From: CAZYFH01 sp965197395
Lineage (GTDB): Bacteria; Acidobacteriota; Vicinamibacteria; Vicinamibacterales; UBA8438
Assembly (NCBI GenBank): GCA_965197395.1
Contig: CBDANB010000007.1
Coordinates: forward strand, 558,001-622,000
DNA: 64,000 nt
Direction: 5' to 3'
A program made the translations under genes and the position numbers. Below, piece by piece: positions 37,525-45,370 of the stretch. Under the pieces are notes generated by a model that made no database searches, was not told where the DNA came from, and worked only from the letters and a program-made list of their open reading frames with translations. Positions within the stretch are counted from its first letter, which is position 1. Each line of letters begins with the position of its first letter.

Positions 37525-38643
37525 TCACGGCGAGGGCTGGTTGTGCAGGTGGCACGCGGCGAGCCCAGCGCATCCGCCGGCCGTCCCGGTCCACCAGCGG
37601 GTCGACGCCAAAGCATTTTTCTGCATCGACGTCGCCCACCGCAGCCGCCTGGGCTTTCCCAGCCGTTCCTGCCCCAGAAGCGCGAACACGGCATCGTGTG
37701 TCTGACACTTCACGCGAGGCGCTAGCAGCCCGAAGTAGCGAACGTTGTGTCGGTAGCGGTCTGGCACATGGTCGGCGAGCGTGGCCAGGAACTCTGCCGG
37801 GGTGTAGGTGGTCTCGACGGTGCGTTTCGTGCGCGTGTCCTTCGTCATAAACCGGATTTCTTGACGGGTGATCGTCCGGAACCGGTGCTGCGCGATGGGC
37901 GGGCGGCGGGCGTAACGGCCCGCATAGCCGAGGAACTGCTTCTTGCTACGGAACCGCTTGACGTCGATGTTCCACCACCGTTCGTACTGGTCGGTGAGTA
38001 ACCGCAGCAAGGCGACGCGAGACATGTCGGTATCAAGGACGCCGGCCCGCGCGGCTTCCCTCAGTAACGTGATGACGGCGTAGCGCCACATCGGCATCAG
38101 CGCCTTCCGGTCGAGCCGGGCTCGGGCGCGCCATTGGGTGCCATCTTCACGGAGGCCGCCCTCGGACACGAGGATGTGGAGGTGGCAATTGAAGTTCAGG
38201 TGGCGTCCGAAGGTGTGCGGGATCACGACGATCATCAGCCGAATGCCGTATTTCTGCCGCGCCCACTGCTGCAGTAGCTGCGCGCCCAGGACGGGCAGGT
38301 CGTGGAGGAGATGTCGATTCCGTCGGAACAACGGCCAGAGCACATCCGGCATCGTGAGGCAGACGTGGGCGTACGGAACGTCGGGTAGCTCCCGCCACTG
38401 ATCGCGTTGCCACGCTCTGGTGGCTTGGTGCCCGCAACTCGGACAGGCGCGTGATTTGCACGTGTGATAGACGACCCGCTCTTGACCCTCAGAGGCGAAG
38501 ACCTCCGCACCGAGGGCCTCGGTGCCGCAATCGATCACCTTGGCGAACGACTCACGCACGGCGGGACGCGTGCCGTCGCAATCCCACACCTCCCGATGCG
38601 TCTCCAAGACCTGTCTGAGCGGTCGAGGGCGAGCAGGCGTCAT
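37525..38643 (-). CDS. IS91-family transposase (HUH type)
   Basis: About 372 residues from ATG 38643 (MTPARPRPLRQVLETH). The zinc-binding region CKSRACPSCGHQATRAW, the metal-binding HLH of NCHLHILVSEGG (the HUH motif) and the Tyr-bearing FLGYAGRYARRPP match IS91 rolling-circle transposases. The C-terminal tail (ALASTRWWTGTAGGCAG) looks degraded or frame-shifted relative to the family. The start overlaps the stop of a ParB-like fragment as ATGA. Element ends (ori/ter) were not identified. Confidence 0.88.
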   Translation of the reverse strand: MTPARPRPLRQVLETHREVWDCDGTRPAVRESFAKVIDCGTEALGAEVFASEGQERVVYHTCKSRACPSCGHQATRAWQRDQWRELPDVPYAHVCLTMPDVLWPLFRRNRHLLHDLPVLGAQLLQQWARQKYGIRLMIVVIPHTFGRHLNFNCHLHILVSEGGLREDGTQWRARARLDRKALMPMWRYAVITLLREAARAGVLDTDMSRVALLRLLTDQYERWWNIDVKRFRSKKQFLGYAGRYARRPPIAQHRFRTITRQEIRFMTKDTRTKRTVETTYTPAEFLATLADHVPDRYRHNVRYFGLLAPRVKCQTHDAVFALLGQERLGKPRRLRWATSMQKNALASTRWWTGTAGGCAGLAACHLHNQPSP

Positions 38644-38879
38644 CGCGTGTTCTTCTCCAGCAGCTCGTCGTAGCACGCTCGCGTCACCACGACGGCTCGC
38701 CCTGGAACGTCGGCGACAGCCACCGTAATGTCGGCCGGGTCGTATATCGCGAGCCCACCGAGTACGATGGCCGCCACGTCGACGGATCGGGCGGGAGGAT
38801 CAGATCCAGCGTGCGCCCTGACCAACCGTTCGATCACTCTCTTGATGGCTCCGTGATGCGGAGACCGCCCACTCTTCAA
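38640..38879 (-). pseudogene. C-terminal fragment of a ParB-like paralogue
   Basis: The last ~65 residues (IKRVIERLVRAHAG... VADVPGRAVVVTRACYDELL) align with the C-terminus of the protein at 39241 (IVVADIPGNAIVVTRECYEDLL). The ParB nuclease domain and linker are absent. Probably a second copy of the gene deleted in part when the neighbouring region rearranged. Confidence 0.7.
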
Positions 38880-39138
38880 GTCCCCGCCACGGTGTTCGCC
38901 CGCATTGCGGTGGCTGCCACTCGCGCATTAGAGCGGCGGCCACCGTCGCGTTGAGTCGGTAAAACTCATAGAAGCCGAGTCGCTCCGCCGGTCCGCCTGG
39001 ATTGCTGGGCACGTCGACTTCGAGGAACGTCGGTCCACACAACACCTGCACGCGCGGCCGGTCCGCCGCCTCAAGACTGAATCCGTGGGCGTGTTCGGCC
39101 ACGCGGTACTTCGAGGGCCCGAACCGGCGGCGAGTCAT
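38800..39138 (-). CDS. Hypothetical protein of the ParB-like operon
   Basis: 112 residues, MTRRRFGPSKYRVAEHAHGF, then VQVLCGPTFLEVDVP and LGFYEFYRLNATVAAALMREW. No family recognised. Its ATG overlaps the stop of the 39-residue AlpA-like gene upstream as ATGA, so it belongs to that operon. The final ~30 residues are low in conservation signals and overlap the ParB-like fragment in another frame, so the true C-terminus may be altered. Confidence 0.55.
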   Translation of the reverse strand: MTRRRFGPSKYRVAEHAHGFSLEAADRPRVQVLCGPTFLEVDVPSNPGGPAERLGFYEFYRLNATVAAALMREWQPPQCGRTPWRGLEEWAVSASRSHQESDRTVGQGARWI

Positions 39139-39254
39139 CGGTCAGCCCCCGCTCGCTGGGCGATCCACTCCTCGATGTCAGCCTCGCGCCACGCTATGGC
39201 GCCGGGATCCCACGCCTCTCGGTTCGTCCGCAGGATCCGCTTAAGCGGTCGCAC
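39135..39254 (-). CDS. Short AlpA-like DNA-binding protein (39 residues)
   Basis: GTG at 39254, overlapping the 3' end of the ParB-like gene; product VRPLKRILRTNREAW, then GAIAWREADIEEWIAQRAG. The 'AWREADIEEWIAQRA' tail equals the C-terminal half of AlpA regulators (compare GWLESEITAWIAARAA at 40237). The first helix of the domain is missing, so it may be a fragment. Coupled by ATGA to the next gene. Confidence 0.55.
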   Translation of the reverse strand: MRPLKRILRTNREAWDPGAIAWREADIEEWIAQRAGADR

Positions 39255-40122
39255 GCCCACGCTGGCTATTGGCCTGTCTTCGGAGCAGGTCTTCATAGCA
39301 CTCCCTCGTGACGACGATGGCGTTTCCTGGAATATCGGCGACCACGATGGCGGTCCCTGGGAAGGCATGAGTCGCAAGAGCGCCGAGCGCAGCTCGCACC
39401 TGATCGCCCGTCGGGACGACACCTTGACTTTCGGTATGCTGCTTGAGCAGACGGCGGATGGTGTGACGGATGTCGTGGCGATTCCGATGTCCCCACAGGG
39501 CGTCGCGCTGCTGCTTCACGGACAGCTGTCTCCACTGCCAGGCCCGATGGATACTGACCTCGCCCCACAGCAGCCGTGCCCGAGTCTCCTGAATCACGGT
39601 GCTTAGGAGTTGCTTCACTTTGGTCACATTGCCGGTCGAGACGCCGGCCACACTCGCGATGGCCTTTCGCACATCTCGGTGCTCGTCGTTCGTCAAGTTT
39701 GACGACGGCTTCCCTGCGCCAGTTGTGGTGCGCGCTCGACGGCTCCGCTCCCTGAAGGACGGCTCCAGCTCCAAGGCCATGACGATTCTGCAGAAGTTAT
39801 TCAAGCCCTCGGATGCCCGGTGATGCTGGATCACGATCTGGAGGGCCTCGTCGTCGGTCACGTAGTACTCGATGCATGGGAGGCTCGATTGCTGCCGATC
39901 CATCGCCACCTGCCACCGCGCGTGCCCGTCGAGAATGGTGCCCTCTGCGGTCGTGAGCAGCGGCTCTCGGATCGGCCCTTGCTGCTGGGCCACCCGGCGC
40001 ACTCGGCCCAAGGCGATCGGCCCACACAGCTCTTGGTAGGTCGGATGGGGCCGCAACGTCTCGGTGGCACGCTGTACCACGCCACCACGATGGCGGCTAC
40101 TCTGACAGTCATCAACCGTCAC
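39241..40122 (-). CDS. ParB/Srx-like domain protein
   Basis: 293 residues. A ParB/sulfiredoxin-type domain shows PIREPLLTTAEGTILDGHARWQVA, with the GHxR-like core, and a second half with helix-turn-helix character (VRKAIASVAGVSTGNVTKVK). The conserved C-terminus is VADIPGNAIVVTRECYEDLL. In integrative elements such proteins may partition DNA or regulate element genes; no ParA is present here. It heads a run of minus-strand genes with the short AlpA-like protein and the 112-residue protein. Confidence 0.82.
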   Translation of the reverse strand: MTVDDCQSSRHRGGVVQRATETLRPHPTYQELCGPIALGRVRRVAQQQGPIREPLLTTAEGTILDGHARWQVAMDRQQSSLPCIEYYVTDDEALQIVIQHHRASEGLNNFCRIVMALELEPSFRERSRRARTTTGAGKPSSNLTNDEHRDVRKAIASVAGVSTGNVTKVKQLLSTVIQETRARLLWGEVSIHRAWQWRQLSVKQQRDALWGHRNRHDIRHTIRRLLKQHTESQGVVPTGDQVRAALGALATHAFPGTAIVVADIPGNAIVVTRECYEDLLRRQANSQRGRATA

Positions 40123-40236
40123 GGGCCGCCTCCGCGAGGCTGCCAGTCTGGCGGGCCTCCTTTTTGGCCCACTCGTGAAGGGGGCGAGAGAAACCGACCG
40201 CAGGCAATTCAGCCGTCAAGAGACTCCCTGGAATAG

Positions 40237-40455
40237 CTACCCGGAGGTCTCGCGGGCTGCGGCGCGTGCTGCGATCCACGCGGTGATCTCTGATTCAAGC
40301 CAGCCGACTCGGCCAGGGCTCAGTCGCATGGGACGCGGGAACTCACCGCGTCGCTGCAGGCGCCAGATGGTGGCGCGCGACAGCCCGGTGCGCGCCACTA
40401 CAGTCCGATGTGGGAGCGCCGTAGTGCTCTGTCGAGAATGCTCGTGGGTTGTCAT
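40237..40455 (-). CDS. AlpA-family regulator
   Basis: About 72 residues from ATG 40455 (MTTHEHSRQSTTALPH). The family core is complete: RTVVARTGLSRATIWRLQRRGEFPRPMRLSPGRVGWLESEI, TAWIAARAA; the helix-turn-helix and the 'FPRPMRLSPGRVGW' wing are diagnostic. AlpA proteins activate integrase or excision genes of satellite phages and islands. It lies 114 bases upstream of the ParB-like gene and downstream of integrase 2. Confidence 0.92.
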   Translation of the reverse strand: MTTHEHSRQSTTALPHRTVVARTGLSRATIWRLQRRGEFPRPMRLSPGRVGWLESEITAWIAARAAARETSG

Positions 40456-40579
40456 GAAACCAGCATTACATTGGCGTCGAGGACCAAAAGCGCGACCCAA
40501 AAAGGAGGGACGAGCGCTAAAAGCTAGACGAAAAAAGGTAGAGGCTCGGAGCGGAGAGGGAGGGCAGAACGGAGTCAAG

Positions 40580-41509
40580 CTACAGGGGCAGCAGCCTTTC
40601 AAGCTTTTTGATCTCGCGAGATACAGAACGTGGGTCAATCAGCGCGCGTGGATTTGCATCCCGAGAATCTCGCTCCTGCTGCGCGAGATCCGTGATCGCC
40701 TCGAGGCGCAGTCGCAGGACGCGCTTCTGCAGGAGCCAGATGACGTGGCGCCTCAATCCCGGTGCCGCGCGATACCGGGTGAACCCCGCAGCCCTGGCTG
40801 CGGTCACGCGCGCGTCGTAATGTTGAAGTGCTCGTTCTTGGAATTGCTGGCGCGATTCGACATCCGGCCACGCCAAGACCGGCAAAAGAATCCGATCCAC
40901 CGACGGACTCGGCACCCGATCGCGCCGGCGACTCTCTATCTCCAATATGTGGAGCACAATCATGACGAAATCGGGAGCGGGCGCAAGGAGCGGTTCCGCC
41001 GATCGCGCGGACGGCTCACGGACCGACATCCCACCGTAGGGCGGCGTAGCTCGATGAACTTCGTGGCGAACCAACTCACCATCGCCTATCCGTGCGCCTT
41101 GCCACCAACCAGGATCGCGATGGTCGACCGGTGGAAGCTGTACTCCCATTGGCGAAGCCTGAAGTGCGTGCAGTGTCGACAAGCCAAACGCTACCCGATC
41201 GACGAGCCATTCGGCCTCAAGGTCCACACTGCGCGCCCAGACCGAGACCTCCTGGCGTACCGCCTCATGGCGCGTGACGGCTTCACGTTCCGGCCTTTGG
41301 TAGAGACTCTCCGTGTTCTTGAGCAGTGTCGCAAACTCATTTGGACACACGATCGGAAGCACTGCCGTTAGCTCGGTGCGCGCGCGAAAGCACCTTTCAG
41401 ACGGAACGGCTCTCATCCCGGTCTCGTTGCTCACCTCTGCGCGCTCGGCATTTCTTGCGAGACCGGTGGTTACTGAGGACTGCTGCCGGGTCCTCCGCTT
41501 CCTCGCCAT
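40580..41509 (-). CDS. Hypothetical protein coupled to integrase 2
   Basis: About 309 residues from ATG 41509 (MARKRRTRQQSSVTTG), which overlaps the integrase stop as TGATG, so translation is coupled. Basic N-terminus; several Arg-rich stretches (HILEIESRRRDRVPSPSVDR; LQKRVLRLRLEAITDLAQ) and few hydrophobic runs suggest a soluble, perhaps DNA-binding protein. No family recognised. Position after the integrase suggests a role in integration or control of the element. Confidence 0.6.
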   Translation of the reverse strand: MARKRRTRQQSSVTTGLARNAERAEVSNETGMRAVPSERCFRARTELTAVLPIVCPNEFATLLKNTESLYQRPEREAVTRHEAVRQEVSVWARSVDLEAEWLVDRVAFGLSTLHALQASPMGVQLPPVDHRDPGWWQGARIGDGELVRHEVHRATPPYGGMSVREPSARSAEPLLAPAPDFVMIVLHILEIESRRRDRVPSPSVDRILLPVLAWPDVESRQQFQERALQHYDARVTAARAAGFTRYRAAPGLRRHVIWLLQKRVLRLRLEAITDLAQQERDSRDANPRALIDPRSVSREIKKLERLLPL

Positions 41510-42689
41510 CAGCGCCCTCGTTCGATCGGCACGACGTTCGCGACCTGTCGCTTGTTCGCGAGGATGGCTGTCAGCGTGCGCGCCCACGTCTCAAGCGCTT
41601 TACGTTTCTCCGCATCGTATCCGTGGCGGTCGTAGACGGCCGTCACGTCGCGCTCGGCGTGATTCAGTACTTTCGCGATGACGAGCCGGGGCACGCCCGC
41701 CGACGCCATCGCACTGGCCGCCGTGCGGCGGAGGTCATGGCCGCGAAAGTCTGGGATCGTCAATCGCGCGGCCGCCTCGGACTGCTGGCGCTTCCCGCGC
41801 GCGCCGGCAAGCACGTGCACGGCATGGGGTTGCATCGTCTCCTGCAAGGCTCGGAGCAGCGTGAGGGCGCAGGCTGTGAGCGGGACACGATGCGGCAGCC
41901 CGTTCTTGCTCTGCTCAGCGGGGATCGTCCACCACCCGGCCTCGAGGTCGACGTCGGCCCACCGCATGTTGTGAACTTCCCCACCACGTTGGGCCGTGAT
42001 CAAGCGCAGCCGAAAGGCGGCCGCCATCGGTGGCGCCTCGTCGTCGAGCTTCGCCCATACGGTCCGGATCTCCTCGGCCGAGAGCACCCGATCACGGCGA
42101 CGCTCGACACCCGGCCGAGGGACGTGCGTGATCGGGTTCGTCTCGACGATCTCCTGTTCGATGGCGAAGGCGTAGACCTTGTGGAGCAGGGCCCGGAGGC
42201 GGTTCGCCGCGATGGGGACGCCGCGCAGCGCCACGGCCTGGACGAGCTCCCGGGCGTCACGTCGTTCGATCTCGTTGGCGGCCCTGTGTCGCCAATGGGG
42301 CAGGACTTCGCGTCGAAGGAGTCGATGATCATCCTTCCAGCTGCGTTTTCGCGGTCTGGCATGCTCGGTGAGATACTTCTCGGCCAAGTCGGCGAAGGTC
42401 ATGGCCCCCCGCGCGACTCGCTTCGCCTGGGCTGGATCGTGGCCGCGTTCGACGTCGCGGAGGCCAGCCCGTGCCAGCTCCCGTGCAGCGGCTAGACTGA
42501 GCGTCGGGTATCGTCAAGGGTCCATCGCCGAGGCCGACGATGGTGCCGATACAAGAGGACCCAACTCTTGCCGCCGGCCGGCGAGACACGCAGGGCGAGC
42601 CCGCGAACGCCCCGGTCAAAGTATTCGAGCCGAGACGGACCCGGCTTCAAGCCTTCGACCAATCGGGCGGTCAGGTTCTGGCTGGGCAT
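41509..42689 (-). pseudogene. Second tyrosine integrase, with one frameshift
   Basis: The N-terminal arm-type DNA-binding domain reads from 42689 (MPSQNLTARLVEGLKPG, FDRGVRGLALRVSPAG, WVLLYRHHRRPRRWTL) and then stops at 42492. One missing base near 42522 restores the path RYPTLSLAAARELARAGL into the downstream frame (MTFADLAEKYLTEH...), which holds the full core and catalytic domains: TAQRGGEVHNMRW (Arg), RGHDLRRTAASAM (His-x-x-Arg), LNHAERDVTAVYDRHGY (His, Tyr). Repaired length is about 393 residues. It starts 159 bases from the right att copy. Inactive unless the indel is a sequencing error. Confidence 0.88.
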
Positions 42690-42847
42690 CTGGAGACGGT
42701 GCTGCTGCGCGGGTAGCGTATGGGTAGCAGCAGTACGGAGCCTTCGTGCAAACGGATGAAACCCATTGCACCAATACTGAGCCTATAATGCAAGGGCTAA
42801 CGGGCTAGGAGCTGTTTCAAGGAAGTGCAGGGAATTGCGTGGGGCGT

Positions 42848-42904
42848 TGACTGAAAATCATGGTGTCGGCAGTTCAATTCTGCCCCTCGGCACCACCCTT
42901 TCTC
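42848..42904. repeat. attR-like core
   Basis: Exact 57-bp copy of 3850-3906 (tRNA-Phe from the anticodon stem to 9 bases past CCA). The 5' half of the tRNA is absent here, so this is not a gene but the distal junction of the island. Confidence 0.93.
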
Positions 42905-42909
42905 TTTAT

Positions 42910-43369
42910 GGTTCCTCACACAAATGTATGCACGATTCTGGAATGATCTCGCCGATCACGCGTCGGCCTCAAGATGAGGAATAGGCCAGAAACCAGCCGG
43001 ATTCAGGGGCTTCCATAGCTGAATCGACCGCCGCCTGCGCGGGCCCCGCTTTTGGTGGGGGGCCTGCTCGGCGGCAGCCTGTTCCGACGTAAGATGCTGA
43101 TACGAAGATGTTTACGCCGTGACGATCATGCAGCCAGGTGAAACTCGCGGCTGACTCGCCCCGATGGCCATCGCGCGCCCGGAGCTTCCCTCCACCGCCT
43201 CGAAAGCTGGCGGCCTGGTACCACGCGCCCTCAAGTGCAGCCGGCGGTCCAGGCCCCCGCATCCACGTCTTAGATACCGGGTCATTGCTGACTCTCGCAA
43301 GTGGCTGATTCTACACAGTTTAAACGCTGAGAGGACTTACTCTCCTTGCATACATTCGTGAGAGGAACC
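42910..43369. mobile_element. MITE family 2, copy 2 (460 bp)
   Basis: Ends GGTTCCTCACACAAATG and, inverted, GGTTCCTCTCACGAATG. Flanked by a perfect 8-bp duplication CTCTTTAT (42902-42909 and 43370-43377); the left duplicate overlaps the last three bases of the att core. Reverse orientation relative to copy 1. Ends and a 61-base hairpin block (43018-43078) match copy 1; the rest has diverged beyond recognition. Confidence 0.9.
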
Positions 43370-43385
43370 CTCTTTATGAATCAGC

Positions 43386-43435
43386 TACCGCCCCCTGAGG
43401 GGGCGGTATGATGAAGGCCCCTCGAAGGGGCCTTC
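43386..43435. repeat. Two perfect hairpins at an IS200-type end
   Basis: TACCGCCCCC-TGA-GGGGGCGGTA (43386-43408) and GAAGGCCCCT-CGA-AGGGGCCTTC (43413-43435), each a 10-bp stem with a 3-base loop. They lie just past the stop of the IS200-type transposase remnant, where these elements carry subterminal hairpins. Confidence 0.7.
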
Positions 43436-43437
43436 GA

Positions 43438-43566
43438 TTAGCGAAGTTCGAGCTTCTCTTGCTTCTTCTCGTCGGCTTCCTGCTGCCGGATGTATTCGTG
43501 GATCGTTTGCTCGGCCAAACCGACGGTGCTGACGCAGTACCCGCGCCCTGACTTTACAGCCCCCGC
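43438..43566 (-). pseudogene. IS200/IS605 TnpA, C-terminal remnant
   Basis: About 42 codons ending at the TAA 43438: KSGRGYCVSTVGLAEQTIHE, then YIRQQEADEKKQEKLELR. 'GY.VSTVGL.E.TI..YI..QE' is the C-terminus of the Y1 transposase family. Everything upstream of it, including the HUH motif, is gone. Confidence 0.8.
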
Positions 43567-43719
43567 TGACCGGCTCACGGCCCTGGGACAATCAGGTGTG
43601 TCTTGAGCACACTGACCTGACCGCCGTTGGGTGTAACCTTTCGATCCCCCGCCGCTAGGTAGGGCGACCCCGGCACGGCGTCGGAGTTGGGAGGCGGCCG
43701 ACGACCCCGAGGTGGATTA

Positions 43720-44094
43720 GTGGCGACATACACCATCGTCCCGACGAGTGGACCGCGGCGTCGGAGGCACCCGGCGGTCAGATGGACCCTCGTCGCGTTG
43801 CCGGACGGATTCACCGACGGCGATCCGATGCCCCTGGTGGACCCGTCGTGGCTCAGCTATGACTCCCTGGCGGACGCGAACGAAGCGCTGCGCCAACGCC
43901 TGGAGGAGGAGGTGCTCGGGCTTCACCGGCGCGTCGAAACCGACCGACCACCGCCAGATCAAGCGCCCGTCGACCGACCCTCACCGGATGAAGAGCCGGT
44001 GACCACCTGGACGTCGCGCGTCGTCTGGGTGTGCCTGGCCCTCCTGTTTTTTTCGACTCCGGTAGTCGCGTCTTGCTGGGTAACGCTCCAGTAG
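43720..44094 (+). CDS. Hypothetical protein with C-terminal membrane anchor
   Basis: About 124 residues from GTG 43720, with GAGGTGG before it. A basic start (TYTIVPTSGPRRRRHP), a middle part LVDPSWLSYDSLADANEALRQ suggesting a helix, a Pro-rich linker (PPPDQAPVDRPSPDE) and one C-terminal helix VVWVCLALLFFSTPVVA. No family recognised. Codon use is compatible with a real gene, but it could be chance. Confidence 0.45.
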   Translation: MATYTIVPTSGPRRRRHPAVRWTLVALPDGFTDGDPMPLVDPSWLSYDSLADANEALRQRLEEEVLGLHRRVETDRPPPDQAPVDRPSPDEEPVTTWTSRVVWVCLALLFFSTPVVASCWVTLQ

Positions 44095-44361
44095 CGCCAG
44101 CAAACCCCTCGCACACGCATGGACGCTACGACTCGCCGGTGCCCCATCCCCTGCCAAGATCGGCCCGGTGATGGAGGTGTGGCACACCCGGCTCGCGACG
44201 TGGACGCCCGAGCAGGCGTATGACGCCCTGCTCAAGGTGCATCCCTTCGGCAACCCGAGTGATCGCGACGTCGCGCTGTGTGTCTACAACTGGCTGCGTG
44301 GGTCCTGGCGAAGTCCGGTGTTTCCCGCGATGGGTGGGTCGGCGCGGTCCCGGGGTCCGTC

Positions 44362-44802
44362 TCACTCGGGCTCGCGCGCGGAGTAACTGGCAACGCGCCA
44401 CGCCCCCGCTTCTTCGACGACCGTGACCGTCTCGACGCCAAGCTGCGTCACCTCACGGTCCGCGTTGACCTGGGCCACCTCCCACTCCACCTCGAAATAG
44501 GTCCCGTCGGGGGCGCCGGGTGGCGGGGTCGTCTGGGCCGAGCGCCGAATAACGCGCGTGCGGTGCGTGCCCGGAACCGGAACCAGAGGAATCCCCGCGA
44601 GTGTGGCACGCCACTCCTCAACCGACCTCTGTTGCCGGAAGACGCTCGCGGCGGCCTCCCAGCTTGCCTCATACTTCCCCTGATCAACCAACACCAGCTA
44701 CTGAAACACGTCGCGTAACTCGCGTTCGGCCGGTTGTGCCGCCACCTCCGCAAGGAGGCTGACCGCGACCGCGATCACGGCCATGGCAACTCGTGTCTGC
44801 AT
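44362..44802 (-). pseudogene. Secreted DUF4019 protein with an in-frame amber codon
   Basis: ATG 44802 gives a signal peptide (MQTRVAMAVIAVAVSLLAEV). After RDVFQ a TAG (44698-44700) stands where the DUF4019 family has Trp (W..LVDQGKYEASW), then LVLVDQGKYEASWEAAASVF, EEWRATLAGI and the C-terminal RVASYSA follow in the same frame. A single G-to-A change of TGG explains the stop. Without read-through only a 34-residue peptide is made. DUF4019 proteins are small exported proteins of unknown function. Confidence 0.85.
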
Positions 44803-44874
44803 CAAGACCCTCCGCGTGGTTAGACAGCCGCCAGGCCGTTTCCCCCCGAGACCGGTGGCGGTGGCGGTAGAGGA

Positions 44875-45153
44875 CTACGGCTGGAACTCCTTGTCGATCA
44901 CGCAGACCTTCACCGTCTCGCGCTTGACGCCGTCCTGTACCATGGCGGCCGCCGTGTCGGGAGATTCTAAACCCGCCAGGAACGTGTCGAGGTTGGCCGG
45001 CTCAAGGCAGACGGCCACCTCATTGCCCTCGCGGATCCCCATGCCGATAGCCGTGGTGACCGTCTGACTCCTGAACAGATCCCCGTGGGTGCGAAACCCG
45101 GCTTCCCACGTCAACGTGTCTTCCACCTGCGCTGTGACAACAACCTTGGGCAT
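44875..45153 (-). CDS. Small ferredoxin-fold-like protein, unknown function
   Basis: About 92 residues from ATG 45153 (MPKVVVTAQVEDTLTWEAGF), preceded by AAGGAGA; longer forms have no binding site. Sequence: strand-helix pattern with FRSQTVTTAIGMGIREGNEV and CLEPANLDTFLAGLESPDTA, then VKRETVKVCVIDKEF, which fits a dimeric alpha/beta-barrel fold (stress-responsive or DUF-type). The 'AVCLEPANLDTF...SPDTAAAM' segment is common in such small proteins. No partners besides the DUF4019 gene downstream. Confidence 0.65.
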   Translation of the reverse strand: MPKVVVTAQVEDTLTWEAGFRTHGDLFRSQTVTTAIGMGIREGNEVAVCLEPANLDTFLAGLESPDTAAAMVQDGVKRETVKVCVIDKEFQP

Positions 45154-45253
45154 CGATGTGTCTCCTTGTATGAGATGCGGCGTGCCGCGTAGGGCCAGCG
45201 TCCGCGCTAGCGGACTGGCACCCGCTGGGTTAGCTCCTCGAACCCGTTGACGA

Positions 45254-45370
45254 TCACGGCTCCAATTCGGCCGTCCAGTTGAGCACCCATGTGATGGGGG
45301 ACGAACCGGCTCCCTCAACGAACGTGTTCACGAGGAACCGCTGCCCGTCGGCCGTCGCATCGAACAGAGC
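45254..45370 (-). pseudogene. C-terminal remnant of a kinase/propeller gene
   Basis: About 38 residues ending at TGA 45254: TALFDATADGQRFLVNTFVE, PITWVLNWTAEL. The 'D.TADGQRFLVN...ITVVLNWTAEL' signature is the final blade of kinase-linked TolB propellers. The rest is cut off by the IS element whose left end is at 45371. Confidence 0.78.

Larger units (their letters stand above)
3850..42904. mobile_element. 39-kb genomic island integrated in tRNA-Phe
   Basis: The outer limits are two exact 57-bp direct copies of the tRNA-Phe 3' part (3850-3906 and 42848-42904). A tyrosine integrase gene abuts the left copy and a second, frameshifted one lies 159 bp inside the right copy. The interior is dense in insertion sequences and broken genes and carries XRE, AlpA-like, RepA-like and ParB-like genes typical of integrative elements. 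The island may be composite (two integrases, two AlpA-type regulators). Direct repeats, tRNA target and integrase are all visible; past mobility is inferred. Confidence 0.88.

Noticed and set aside
42848..42904. A second tRNA-Phe
   Set aside because: Only the 3' half is present; acceptor 5' strand and D-arm are missing, so it is an att copy.
43386..43408. Rho-independent terminator
   Set aside because: Perfect stem but no U-run on either side, and it sits with a second hairpin at an IS200-type remnant; treated as IS end structure.
44168..44386. Short hypothetical gene on the plus strand
   Set aside because: No family signal and the end overlaps the DUF4019 pseudogene antisense; too weak to list.
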